A DNA stretch of 23,054 nucleotides, taken from contig CAYQZD010000059.1 of the NCBI GenBank assembly GCA_964421875.1, positions 1 to 23,054 on the forward strand, given 5' to 3'. Shown here piece by piece: positions 14,161 through 21,249 of this stretch. This stretch comes from CAYQZD01 sp964421875 (GTDB taxonomy: Bacteria > Electryoneota > Tariuqbacteria > Tariuqbacterales > Tariuqbacteraceae). The translations under genes and the position numbers were made by a program. The notes under the pieces were generated by a model, which had not been told where the DNA came from, did not search any database, and saw nothing but the letters and a program-made list of their open reading frames with translations. Each line of letters opens with the position of its first letter. Within the stretch, counting starts at the first letter, position 1.

Positions 14161-16062
14161 TTACTCCACTCTGATGGCGTCGAATTTGCAGACAGCGAAG
14201 CAGATACCGCAGCGGGTGCATTTTTCGGTGTCGATATGGTGCACTTCCTTCTTTGCTCCGGTGATGGCTTCTTCGGGACATTGGCGGAAACAGATGTAAC
14301 ATCCGTTGCAGTTTTCTTCAATCACGGAATAGGTGATTAAGGGTTTGCAGACACCGGCGGGACACTTTTTATCTACAAGATGGGCTTTATATTCGTCGCG
14401 GAAGTACATCAGTGTAGACAATACCGGATTGGGTGCGGACTGGCCCAATCCGCAGAGTGAACCCAGCTCCATCGCTTCCGCCAGCCGTTCAATCTGGTCT
14501 AAGACTTCGATTCCGCCTTCACCCTTAGTGACTTTCTCCAGCAGGTAGTTCATCTGAATCAGACCCTCACGGCAGGGGTGGCACTTACCGCAGGATTCCT
14601 CCATCAGGAAATGAATGAAGTACTTCGCCACATCAACCATGCAAGTGCGGTCGTCCATCACAATCATTCCGCCGGAGCCCATCATCGAACCTGCTTTGGT
14701 CAAGGTGTCGAAATCCACCGGCAGATCCAGTTTCTCCTCCGGCAGGCACCCTCCCGAAGGTCCGCCGGTCTGCACCGCTTTGAATTTCCGCCCGCCGCGG
14801 ATGCCTCCGCCAATGTCGAAAATTATCTCCCGCAGGGATGTGCCCATCGGGACTTCGATGAGGCCGGTGTTGTTTACCGTCCCCACCAGGGAGAAAGCTT
14901 TGGTGCCGGAATTGCCTACGTTCCCGATTTTCAGGAATTCATCAGCGCCGTGATTGATTATCCAGGTGAGGTTGACATAGGTTTCGACATTGTTGAGCAC
15001 GGTGGGCTGGTCGTAGAGCCCGCGTTCGGTGGAATGGATGTATTTGGCTCGGGGTTCGCCGACTTTGCCCTCCATACTCCGCATCAGCGCCGAGCTTTCG
15101 CCGCAGACGAAGGCTCCGCCTCCGCGATTTATGCGGATGTTGAAGCTGAAGCCGGAACCGAGGATGTTTTCCCCCAGCAGACCGGCCCGGTTCAACTCGT
15201 TCAATGCTTGCTGTAAATGTTCCACCGCCAGGGGGTATTCGTTGCGGACGTAGATGTAGCCGGTGTCGCTTTCCAGGGCGTAGGCGGCGATAATCATCCC
15301 TTCCAGGACGCTGTAGGGATCTCCTTCCATAATGGCTCGGTCCATAAAGGCGCCGGGGTCTCCCTCGTCGCCGTTGCAGAGGACATAGCATTTCGAGCCT
15401 TCAATCTCAGCCTTTGCTTTCTTGCAGGATTTCCATTTGCGGCCGGTTTTGAAGCCGCCTCCGCCCCTTCCGCGCAAGGCGGATTTATCGATTTCATCGA
15501 CAATCTCATTCGGTTTCATCCCGGACAGGACTTTTTCCAGGGCGGTGAATCCTCCTGCTGCGAGGTATGAATCCAGGGATTCGGGATCTACCACTCCTAC
15601 TTTTTCCAGGGCGATGCGGGTTTGACGGGAATAGAAAGGGATGTCGATATACTTCTGCGGATTGAAGGAGGGGTCGGCGCAGGAATAAAACAAATCGGGA
15701 ATCAATTCCCCTTTGAGGATTGTTTCCTCTACGATTTTGGGTATATCCTTCACCTTGACATGGGCGTACATTGTTCCTTCGAGCGGGTGTTGGCTTCCGT
15801 TACTCTGTAGAGGTCTTTCGAAGGTAATCATCGGGCCGCACTCGCAGAGGCCGTGGCATCCGGTGCGCTTTACCTGGAGTGCGACCTTGGCTTCGACTCC
15901 CTGCCGTTTGATTTCGGCTTCCAGTTCTCGGGCGATTTTAGCGCTGCCTCGGGCGAGACATCCTGGTCCGGCGCATACTCTGATATCGAGCAGGCCTTCC
16001 TTGCTATCAGCGATGGAATTGCGGTAATCGGAGAGGATTTGGATTGTGTCGAATTTCATCAT
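14161..16062 (-). CDS. NuoF/HydB-like NAD(P)H-binding flavoprotein with extra Fe-S domains
   Basis: 633 residues in the HydB/HndC architecture. A thioredoxin-like [2Fe-2S] domain comes first (C30, C35, C69, C73). The FMN/NADH-binding core follows, with the glycine-rich RGRGGGGF (197-204) and GDEGDPGAF (231-239). Next is the NuoF-type [4Fe-4S] site ESCGKCHPC (about 490-497) with a fourth Cys near 537. A C-terminal two-cluster ferredoxin domain (about 575-633) has two CxxCxxCxxxC motifs. It takes electrons from or gives them to NAD(P)H in the cytoplasm. The ATG overlaps the NuoE-like stop by four bases (ATGA), with GGAGGTGGA upstream, so the two are translationally coupled. HydB of bifurcating hydrogenases and HndC are the closest known analogues, but no hydrogenase subunit is encoded here. 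Confidence 0.92.
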   Translation of the reverse strand: MMKFDTIQILSDYRNSIADSKEGLLDIRVCAGPGCLARGSAKIARELEAEIKRQGVEAKVALQVKRTGCHGLCECGPMITFERPLQSNGSQHPLEGTMYAHVKVKDIPKIVEETILKGELIPDLFYSCADPSFNPQKYIDIPFYSRQTRIALEKVGVVDPESLDSYLAAGGFTALEKVLSGMKPNEIVDEIDKSALRGRGGGGFKTGRKWKSCKKAKAEIEGSKCYVLCNGDEGDPGAFMDRAIMEGDPYSVLEGMIIAAYALESDTGYIYVRNEYPLAVEHLQQALNELNRAGLLGENILGSGFSFNIRINRGGGAFVCGESSALMRSMEGKVGEPRAKYIHSTERGLYDQPTVLNNVETYVNLTWIINHGADEFLKIGNVGNSGTKAFSLVGTVNNTGLIEVPMGTSLREIIFDIGGGIRGGRKFKAVQTGGPSGGCLPEEKLDLPVDFDTLTKAGSMMGSGGMIVMDDRTCMVDVAKYFIHFLMEESCGKCHPCREGLIQMNYLLEKVTKGEGGIEVLDQIERLAEAMELGSLCGLGQSAPNPVLSTLMYFRDEYKAHLVDKKCPAGVCKPLITYSVIEENCNGCYICFRQCPEEAITGAKKEVHHIDTEKCTRCGICFAVCKFDAIRVE

Positions 16063-16553
16063 TCCACCTCCTCTTCTTCAGGCTCATCGCCGGCTTTCTT
16101 TTTCAATCCCAGCACCTTCCTCACCCGGTCGGGCTGGACATTGGCGTGGTACTCTTCGTCCACCATCACCACCGGGGCCATTGCGCAGGCTCCGACGCAG
16201 TTGACCAGTTCCACGGTGAATTCAAGGTCTTCGGTGGTTCCGGGCAGTGCGATTCCCAGTGTGCGAGAGATTTCGTCTTTGATGAGGGTAGCGCCCCGGA
16301 CATGGCAGGCGGTTCCGGTGCATATTTTCACATTTTTCCGTCCCCTTGGCTGGAGGCTGAAGGCTTTATAGAATGTCGCCACCCCCAATACTCGGGAGAA
16401 GGGGACTGACAATTCCCGGGCGACTTCAAGCAGCGTTTCCAGCGGCAGGTAATTGAATTCCGTCTGGACATCCTGCAGCACCATAATCAGGCTGCTCTCC
16501 TGCCGGGGGTATTTTTCCAGAATTCGGGGTAATTTTCCTATATCTATCTCCAT
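16059..16553 (-). CDS. NuoE-like thioredoxin-fold [2Fe-2S] subunit
   Basis: 164 residues of the NuoE/HydC family. The cluster ligands are C78, C83, C119 and C123 (ICTGTACHVRG and NCVGACAMAP). The N-terminal helical bundle has the family's LGVATFYKAF (56-65). The tail is very acidic (DEPEEEEVE). It carries electrons to or from the NuoF-like partner encoded next, with which it overlaps by four bases. GGAGA precedes the ATG. It follows the gamma-subunit gene by 78 bases, so the oxidoreductase and the NADH module are probably one transcription unit. Confidence 0.92.
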   Translation of the reverse strand: MEIDIGKLPRILEKYPRQESSLIMVLQDVQTEFNYLPLETLLEVARELSVPFSRVLGVATFYKAFSLQPRGRKNVKICTGTACHVRGATLIKDEISRTLGIALPGTTEDLEFTVELVNCVGACAMAPVVMVDEEYHANVQPDRVRKVLGLKKKAGDEPEEEEVE

Positions 16554-16631
16554 ACGGATTTCTCCATTTTACGGCTCGAACTCAGCGCAGAATTTTGCGG
16601 CGCGAGCGTCTATCTATCGAGAGTTACAATT

Positions 16632-17192
16632 CTAAGTTTTTGTGACCGCTTTAAGCGCCTTTTGGGCGGTTTCGGCGCCCTTTTTTAAAGCGGCGACATT
16701 GACTTCGACGAATTCCGGCTTGCGGGCGAACTCGCGGCGCACAATCTCTTCCGCGGTATCCATCCCCACCGATCCGGAGGCGGCGACATAGGCTCCCAGC
16801 GCCACCATATTGGGGCCCTTGATGTTGCCCAGCTCGTTGGCGATTTGGTTACAGGGGACTAAAATTTCGGTGATGTCTTCCCGCTCGGCGGTGATGTGAA
16901 TGAGGGAGCTGTTGGTGACGACAAGCCCCTCTTTGCGCACCATCGGTCCGAATTTTTCCAGGGAGGGGCGGTTCATGGCGATGAGGTGGATGGGGTTGTT
17001 TATCACCGGGGAGCCTATGGGGTGGTCTGCGATGACCACGGTGCAGTAGGCGGTTCCTCCGCGCATTTCGGGGCCGTAGGAGGGGATCCAGATAACCTGT
17101 TTGCCCTCTTCCAATCCCGCTTCAGCCAGGAATTTTCCCGCGACCATTATCCCCTGGCCGCCGAATCCGGCGAATTTGGCTTCTATTTGCAT
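16632..17192 (-). CDS. 2-oxoacid:ferredoxin oxidoreductase gamma subunit
   Basis: 186 residues. The family signature GFGGQG stands at 9-14, followed by IPSYGPEMRGGTAYCTVVI, the hallmark of KorC/VorC/PorG gamma chains that complete the heteromeric enzyme. It belongs with the alpha and beta genes at 17.5-19.4 kb, but 315 bases of repeats separate it from beta, which is unusual for this operon type. It might serve the orphan PorA-type alpha as well, since gamma subunits can be shared between alpha/beta pairs; that is inference. No clear Shine-Dalgarno precedes the ATG. Confidence 0.9.
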   Translation of the reverse strand: MQIEAKFAGFGGQGIMVAGKFLAEAGLEEGKQVIWIPSYGPEMRGGTAYCTVVIADHPIGSPVINNPIHLIAMNRPSLEKFGPMVRKEGLVVTNSSLIHITAEREDITEILVPCNQIANELGNIKGPNMVALGAYVAASGSVGMDTAEEIVRREFARKPEFVEVNVAALKKGAETAQKALKAVTKT

Positions 17193-17233
17193 AATATTAT
17201 GTAGTTAATTGCAATGACGGAATTATAATAAAT

Positions 17234-17306
17234 CAGCAAGTCGGCAAGTCAGCAAGTTTTCAAGTCTAAAATGTGTTCAGGTGTACAGGTGAGCAGGTGT
17301 ACAAGT
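17234..17306. repeat. Octamer tract
   Basis: CAGCAAGT, CGGCAAGT, CAGCAAGT and TTTCAAGT are followed by a second octamer series, TTCAGGTG, TACAGGTG, AGCAGGTG and TACAAGTA. The first series recurs at 5273-5297. Confidence 0.65.
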
Positions 17307-17423
17307 AAAAAATGAGTGCAATACAAAATGTTATTTTACAGTCAATTCATAATTTTCCATTTGAAAAAATTTTCCATCACTGTATGCATTCTCACGCGGG
17401 AGCGTGGGAACGAGAAAATAACC

Positions 17424-17460
17424 AAAGATTCACAGCAGATGAAGCAGATTAAGCGGATTT
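17424..17460. repeat. GATTAAGC-type dispersed repeat, copy 3
   Basis: AAAGATTCACAGCAGATGAA followed by GCAGATTAAGCGGATTT differs from 7337-7373 at only a few positions. Confidence 0.65.
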
Positions 17461-17470
17461 AGCAATGTCT

Positions 17471-17491
17471 GGTGGGTTGAAACCCACCCTA
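17471..17491. repeat. GTGGGTT-type palindrome, copy 2
   Basis: GGTGGGTT-GA-AACCCACC, then CTAC. It is a perfect 8-bp stem and the sister of 8979-9002. Confidence 0.6.
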
Positions 17492-17507
17492 CATATTTTC
17501 CAAGATT

Positions 17508-18293
17508 CTAATCCCCATTTTCCGTCTTCGGTCTGGTGGCTCGGTCTTCGTCGTCGGGGGTTTTATATACTCCGAGGCGGAAGTAGGGCTCCATATGGGT
17601 TCCTACCCATTCAATGGCTTCGCGGGGGGTCATACCCCAGTTGGTGGGGCAGGATGACAGCACTTCCACCAGGGAATAACAGCGCCCCTCAATCTGGTAC
17701 TTGAATGCCTGCTTGATCGCTTTCTTCGCCTCCACGATTAAATCGGGAGTCCGGGTTGAGACCCGTACGATGTAGCCTGGGGTTCTGATTTGCGACAGCA
17801 ATTCGCAGATCCTGACAGGGTACCCCATCGTATTGACATCGCGTCCGAAGGGGGAGGTTGTGGTTTTCTGACCGGGGAGGGTGGTGGGCGCCATTTGCCC
17901 GCCGGTCATACCGTAAATTGCGTTGTTGACGAAGATGGTGGTGAACTTTTCGCCCCGGTTGGCGGAGTGGAAGATTTCGTTGGTGCCTATGGAGGCGAGG
18001 TCTCCGTCTCCCTGGTAGGTGAAGACGATGAGTTCGGGACTCACTCGTTTCAATCCGGTGGCGAAGGCGGGAGCCCTTCCGTGGGCGGCTTCGAGGAAAT
18101 CGCAGTTGAAGTAGTTGTAAGCCAGCACCGAGCAGCCCACCGGCGCCACTCCCACCGCGCGTTCGCGCACTCCCAGCTCGTCCAGGGCTTCCGCCACCAG
18201 TCGGTGGATGATGCCATGGGGGCAGCCGGGGCAGTAGTGGGTGATGGTTTCGGTCAGCGATTGGGGACGGGTCATAATTTTGGTGGCGGGCAT
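17508..18293 (-). CDS. 2-oxoacid:ferredoxin oxidoreductase beta subunit (TPP-binding)
   Basis: 261 residues from the ATG at 18293, which has GGGGGTGA about five bases upstream. A GTG at 18302 would add three residues (MSD) but has poor spacing to any Shine-Dalgarno. Numbering here uses the longer form. HYCPGCPHG (22-30) with C24 and C27, C57 and C218 are the likely [4Fe-4S] ligands. GDGDLASIG (98-106) and NNAIYGMTGGQ (126-136) bind TPP and Mg. This subunit oxidatively decarboxylates the 2-oxoacid and passes electrons to the cluster. The ATG lies one base past the alpha-subunit stop, so translation is coupled. Confidence 0.92.
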   Translation of the reverse strand: MPATKIMTRPQSLTETITHYCPGCPHGIIHRLVAEALDELGVRERAVGVAPVGCSVLAYNYFNCDFLEAAHGRAPAFATGLKRVSPELIVFTYQGDGDLASIGTNEIFHSANRGEKFTTIFVNNAIYGMTGGQMAPTTLPGQKTTTSPFGRDVNTMGYPVRICELLSQIRTPGYIVRVSTRTPDLIVEAKKAIKQAFKYQIEGRCYSLVEVLSSCPTNWGMTPREAIEWVGTHMEPYFRLGVYKTPDDEDRATRPKTENGD

Positions 18294-18294
18294 A

Positions 18295-19365
18295 TCACTC
18301 ACCCCCTTTCATCAGTTTTTTCACTTCGGCGACAACTTCTTCCGGCGCGGGGACGATTCCACCTTGGCGGCCGTAGAAATGAATCGGTTTCCGGTCGCGG
18401 GTGGATAATCGCACGTCTTCAAGCATCTGCCCCAGACTGAGTTCTATCACCAGGAATCGTTTAACGTTTTTCTTCAGGCTGATTTCGTTCAGTTCATTCT
18501 CCGGGAAGGGGAAAAGTGATACGGGCCGGAACAATCCCACCTTGAAGCCTTCGGCTTTAAGCTCATCTACCGCCGATTTACACACTCTTGCCACCGTTCC
18601 GAAGGCTACCAGGACAATTTCCGGGTCATCGTCCATTCCGTAGAGTTCGTAGCGGACTTCTTCTTCCTTCATTCTCTTGTATTTCACATCAAGCTTTCGG
18701 TTGAGTTCTTCAGCCTTGTCGGACTGCAGATAGAGTGTTTTCACCAGGTGCGGCTTGCGGCCGGTGGAGATTCCGACGGCCCATTCCGAATGGTCAGCCG
18801 GTTCAGCCTGTTCGATGGCGGAAAAGTCGACCGGCTCCATCATCTGTCCGATGAGTCCGTCTCCCACAATCATTATCGGATTGCGATATTTATCGGCCAG
18901 GTCGAAGGACAACATCACCAACTCCACAGCTTCCTGGACGGTGGATGGAGCCAGGACGAGGAGGTGATAATCACCGTGACCGCCGCCCTTTGTGGCTTGA
19001 AAGTAATCGCCCTGTGAGGGGAGGATTCCCCCTAATCCCGGTCCGTTGCGCATAATATTGATAAATACGCAGGGCAGTTCCGCGGCGGCGATGTAGGAGA
19101 TGGCCTCCGACATCAGGGAGATACCGGGGCTGGAGGAGGTGGTGAACACCCGCTTTCCGGAGGAAGCTGCGCCGAAGACCATATTGCTGGCTCCCAGCTC
19201 ACTTTCAGCCTGGACGAAGACTCCGCCCACTTCAGGCATCCTTCGCGCCATATATTCCGCGACTTCTGTTTGGGGCGTAATGGGATAGGCGAAATAGTGT
19301 ATCGCGCCGGCTTTAATGGCGGCTTCGCCAATTGCTTCGCAGCCTTTCATCAGTATTTTTTCCAT
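18295..19365 (-). CDS. vorB: 2-oxoacid:ferredoxin oxidoreductase alpha subunit, VorB/KorA type
   Basis: 356 residues. AYPITPQTE (26-34) and the segments GKRVFTTSSSPGISLMSEA and GGGHGDYHLLVLAPSTVQEA are characteristic of the branched-chain 2-oxoacid (VorB) and 2-oxoglutarate (KorA) alpha chains. The sequence is closest in feel to proteins annotated as 3-methyl-2-oxobutanoate oxidoreductase VorB, but substrate cannot be fixed by reading alone. A textbook AAAGGAGG lies seven bases before the ATG. The delta ferredoxin gene ends 12 bases upstream and the beta gene begins one base downstream. Together they make acyl-CoA, CO2 and reduced ferredoxin, or run the reverse carboxylation. Confidence 0.92.
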   Translation of the reverse strand: MEKILMKGCEAIGEAAIKAGAIHYFAYPITPQTEVAEYMARRMPEVGGVFVQAESELGASNMVFGAASSGKRVFTTSSSPGISLMSEAISYIAAAELPCVFINIMRNGPGLGGILPSQGDYFQATKGGGHGDYHLLVLAPSTVQEAVELVMLSFDLADKYRNPIMIVGDGLIGQMMEPVDFSAIEQAEPADHSEWAVGISTGRKPHLVKTLYLQSDKAEELNRKLDVKYKRMKEEEVRYELYGMDDDPEIVLVAFGTVARVCKSAVDELKAEGFKVGLFRPVSLFPFPENELNEISLKKNVKRFLVIELSLGQMLEDVRLSTRDRKPIHFYGRQGGIVPAPEEVVAEVKKLMKGGE

Positions 19366-19377
19366 ATCACGCCTCCT

Positions 19378-19611
19378 TTAATAATCGCTGAATACATATT
19401 GAGCACCGTGCACCGCGACCTCTATCGCCACGTCGGGGCAGGTGATGGCGCACATTCGGCATCCGATACACCTGGGACCGTCGGCGACATAGGCGGGGAA
19501 ATAACCTTTAACGTTGATGTCCTTGGACATCTCCAGGACTCCCTGGGGGCAGGCGCGGACGCACAGTTCGCACCCTTTGCAGCGGTCCCGGTCTATGATA
19601 ATTTGAGCCAT
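19378..19611 (-). CDS. Ferredoxin-like delta subunit, two [4Fe-4S]
   Basis: 77 residues. The two cluster motifs are C11/C14/C17/C21 and C48/C51/C54/C58, each CxxCxxCxxxCP. The small 2x[4Fe-4S] protein at the head of a vor/kor gene set is the delta subunit, carrying electrons from the TPP-site cluster to external ferredoxin. TGGAG precedes the ATG. It is 12 bases from the alpha gene. Confidence 0.92.
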   Translation of the reverse strand: MAQIIIDRDRCKGCELCVRACPQGVLEMSKDINVKGYFPAYVADGPRCIGCRMCAITCPDVAIEVAVHGAQYVFSDY

Positions 19612-19697
19612 ATTACTCCAGAGTTTGTTTCAGTCTGCGCTTAGGCAGTTGTCATTCGGTCAAAGTAGTCTGTCAGACAATGCATAATTTCTTACTA

Positions 19698-19779
19698 TGT
19701 CATTCTGAACGTAGTGAGGAATCTCTTGTTTATAAATGATTTACTAAAATGCAGATGCTTCGCTTCGCTCAGCATGACA
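19698..19779 (+). repeat. TGTCA...TGACA element, second subtype, copy 2
   Basis: It starts TGTCATTCTGAACGTAGTGA and ends GCTTCGCTCAGCATGACA. Same design as 7202-7296. It separates the ATPase gene from the ferredoxin-like delta gene. Confidence 0.7.
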
Positions 19780-19832
19780 TACTGTCGGACCTACTAAGAG
19801 ATTTTATCCCTCCACACTTAACCGGAAAAGCA

Positions 19833-20579
19833 TTAGTTTGCAAGTTTCCCGAATCTGTCGCGGGAATGGGTGGCGGTTTGTCCTTTCGGTTTATTCACAA
19901 TCCAGGGGGGCAGCAACAGTCTTTTCATCGGCATCAGGGGGTAGGGGAAGGGGTTATCTCCCAATTCCGCCAGGTATTGTTCCATCACTCCGATAAAAGC
20001 CACCGGCAGTCCCGTCGCTTTCGATACTTCAGCAGTGAACTCAGCGCCGGCGACGATGTTTTCCACCGTGGTTTCTTCCATCAGGTGGGTGTTGCCGGCG
20101 AGGGCGGTGGTTTTCAGTCTGGAAGCTACCTCGATCTCCCTCATAATGCGAATCACTCCTTCAACGGTGTCGGTGAAGGGTCGGTTCATATTGACTACGA
20201 AGTACATTTCATAGTCTTTATCGGCGAACACATCCGAGAGCGAGGCGAGGACGGTGGCGCCGACATTGTCTCCGCCGACATCGAGTATGGTGACGCCTTG
20301 CGGTTTGGCGATGATTCCGCGCAATTCGGGGAGGAGGATGGGGAGGTCGGCGTTTTGGTATTGTCCTTGCGGCGCGATAACTGTAACTCCCAGGGCTTCC
20401 AAGGGTTTTCGCGCTTCGCGGCAGCGGAAATAGGGATTGACCAGATCGAGGTCTGCGATTTTAGCTTTGGTTCCGTTTAAGGCTAAATTGGAGGTATAGT
20501 TTACCGCAATTTCGGTTTTACCGCTGCCATAATTTCCGGTGAACAGGATAATATTTTTATCGGAGAAATATTTTTTCAT
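19833..20579 (-). CDS. P-loop ATPase, SIMIBI class (CobQ/MinD-like), linked to the oxidoreductase genes
   Basis: 248 residues. Walker A is GNYGSGKTE (15-23). The acidic DLDLVNPYF (43-51) matches the switch region of SIMIBI proteins, and ILDVGGD (98-104) is the Walker B-like strand. This is the CobQ/CobB/MinD/ParA nucleotide-binding family. Genes of this kind often stand next to vor/kor sets in anaerobes, but I know of no proven role. Cluster or cofactor insertion, or assembly, is a reasonable guess. It is cytoplasmic with no membrane segment. It begins the minus-strand metabolic run and is separated from the delta gene by 221 bases containing a repeat. No Shine-Dalgarno is visible. A dyad at 20605-20622 lies 26 bases upstream. 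Confidence 0.8.
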   Translation of the reverse strand: MKKYFSDKNIILFTGNYGSGKTEIAVNYTSNLALNGTKAKIADLDLVNPYFRCREARKPLEALGVTVIAPQGQYQNADLPILLPELRGIIAKPQGVTILDVGGDNVGATVLASLSDVFADKDYEMYFVVNMNRPFTDTVEGVIRIMREIEVASRLKTTALAGNTHLMEETTVENIVAGAEFTAEVSKATGLPVAFIGVMEQYLAELGDNPFPYPLMPMKRLLLPPWIVNKPKGQTATHSRDRFGKLAN

Positions 20580-20604
20580 ATGGATATGTCAATGTCAGCG
20601 CTTC

Positions 20605-20622
20605 AGGTACAGCCACGTACCT
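20605..20622. promoter_or_regulatory. Dyad upstream of the ATPase gene, possible operator
   Basis: AGGTAC-AGCCAC-GTACCT is a perfect 6-bp inverted repeat with a 6-base spacer. It lies just upstream of the first gene of the minus-strand run, a position fitting an operator. There is no independent support. Confidence 0.25.
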
Positions 20623-20776
20623 ATAGCATATCTTCAAACTGGTTTTTGGAATACAATTTTCGTTTCATCAGGAAAATTAATTTAGATAAAAATTTGCAAA
20701 AAATCAAGTTGCGATTCACTGTTTTCGAATTCTAAGGCGGAGCAAGGCTGACGCTGTTTTCGAGCCCCTTCAGGAT

Positions 20777-20805
20777 TTTACAAATTCAGATAAATTTGTT
20801 ATATT
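20777..20805 (+). promoter_or_regulatory. Probable promoter of tRNA-Thr
   Basis: TTTACA (20777-20782), a 17-base spacer, then TATATT (20800-20805). Each hexamer has five of six consensus bases. The -10 ends 12 bases before the tRNA. Confidence 0.5.
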
Positions 20806-20817
20806 ATTTGTTTATTA

Positions 20818-20890
20818 GCCACCGTAGCTCAGTTGGTAGAGCAGTTGATTCGTAATCATCAGGTCAGCGGTTCGACTCCGCTCGGTGGCT
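20818..20890 (+). tRNA. tRNA-Thr (anticodon CGU)
   Basis: The acceptor stem GCCACCG/CGGTGGC is perfect over 7 bp. The D-arm is GCTC...GAGC. The anticodon loop is TTCGTAA with CGT at 20851-20853, reading ACG (Thr). The T-arm is AGCGG-TTCGACT-CCGCT, 5 bp perfect. The anticodon stem has one T-T mismatch at its second pair (28-42). The discriminator is T, and CCA is not encoded. Confidence 0.95.
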
Positions 20891-20947
20891 CAATTCCGCA
20901 TAATAAATCGGGAGGCAAGAACAGGTTTATCTTAACTGGACATTATA

Positions 20948-21127
20948 ATGACAACTGAAACATACATAGTGTTTATCGCTAGTTTTCTCTCGCTGATTCT
21001 ATTCCTGGTTTTTCTGATACTGAAGCTTCGCAAATCCATCGGCTGGAGCTGGTTTTGGGTGCTGGCTCCTTTGTGGATTCCCGCATACTGGCTGGTGTTG
21101 AATTTGACCGTTTTGAAGATACCGTAG
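20948..21127 (+). CDS. Small membrane protein, transmembrane Fragile-X-F-like
   Basis: 59 residues. Residues 6-25 form a hydrophobic helix, then come the basic KLRKS and the motif WSWFWVLAPLWIPAYW (33-48), leading into a second hydrophobic segment. The WSWxWVLxPLWIP pattern is the hallmark of small bacterial proteins annotated as transmembrane Fragile-X-F (TMEM185-like, PF10269). Their function is unknown. The ORF begins 57 bases after the tRNA. The ribosome binding site is weak. The family resemblance is my recognition and has not been searched. Confidence 0.65.
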   Translation: MTTETYIVFIASFLSLILFLVFLILKLRKSIGWSWFWVLAPLWIPAYWLVLNLTVLKIP

Positions 21128-21249
21128 CTTTCCCTGCCCGTCTCGTTCGGATTATGATTAGGGTTCCGGGAGGTTTATTGTACCTGGTCCTTTATGTGAA
21201 CCGTCAGCGCTGCGCTTCAAATGAAGAATGATGTACCTTTCGTCTATTC

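Larger units (their letters stand above)
17193..17507. other. Repeat-filled gap between beta and gamma subunit genes
   Basis: Four unrelated repeats are stacked here: an octamer tract (17234-17306), a CACGC-GGGA-GCGTG hairpin (about 17392-17406), a GATTAAGC-type repeat (17424-17460) and a GTGGGTT palindrome (17471-17491). No coding region is seen. No clear terminator is present, so transcription may continue through it. Confidence 0.65.

Noticed and set aside
14578..15216. Long plus-strand open frames opposite the NuoF-like, vorB and porA genes
   Set aside because: They are antisense shadows of clearly conserved minus-strand genes, produced by codon bias.
14161..16553. NuoE/NuoF pair as respiratory complex I
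   Set aside because: The extra N-terminal [2Fe-2S] and C-terminal ferredoxin domains of the NuoF homologue and the absence of any other nuo gene fit HydB/HndC-type enzymes, not complex I.
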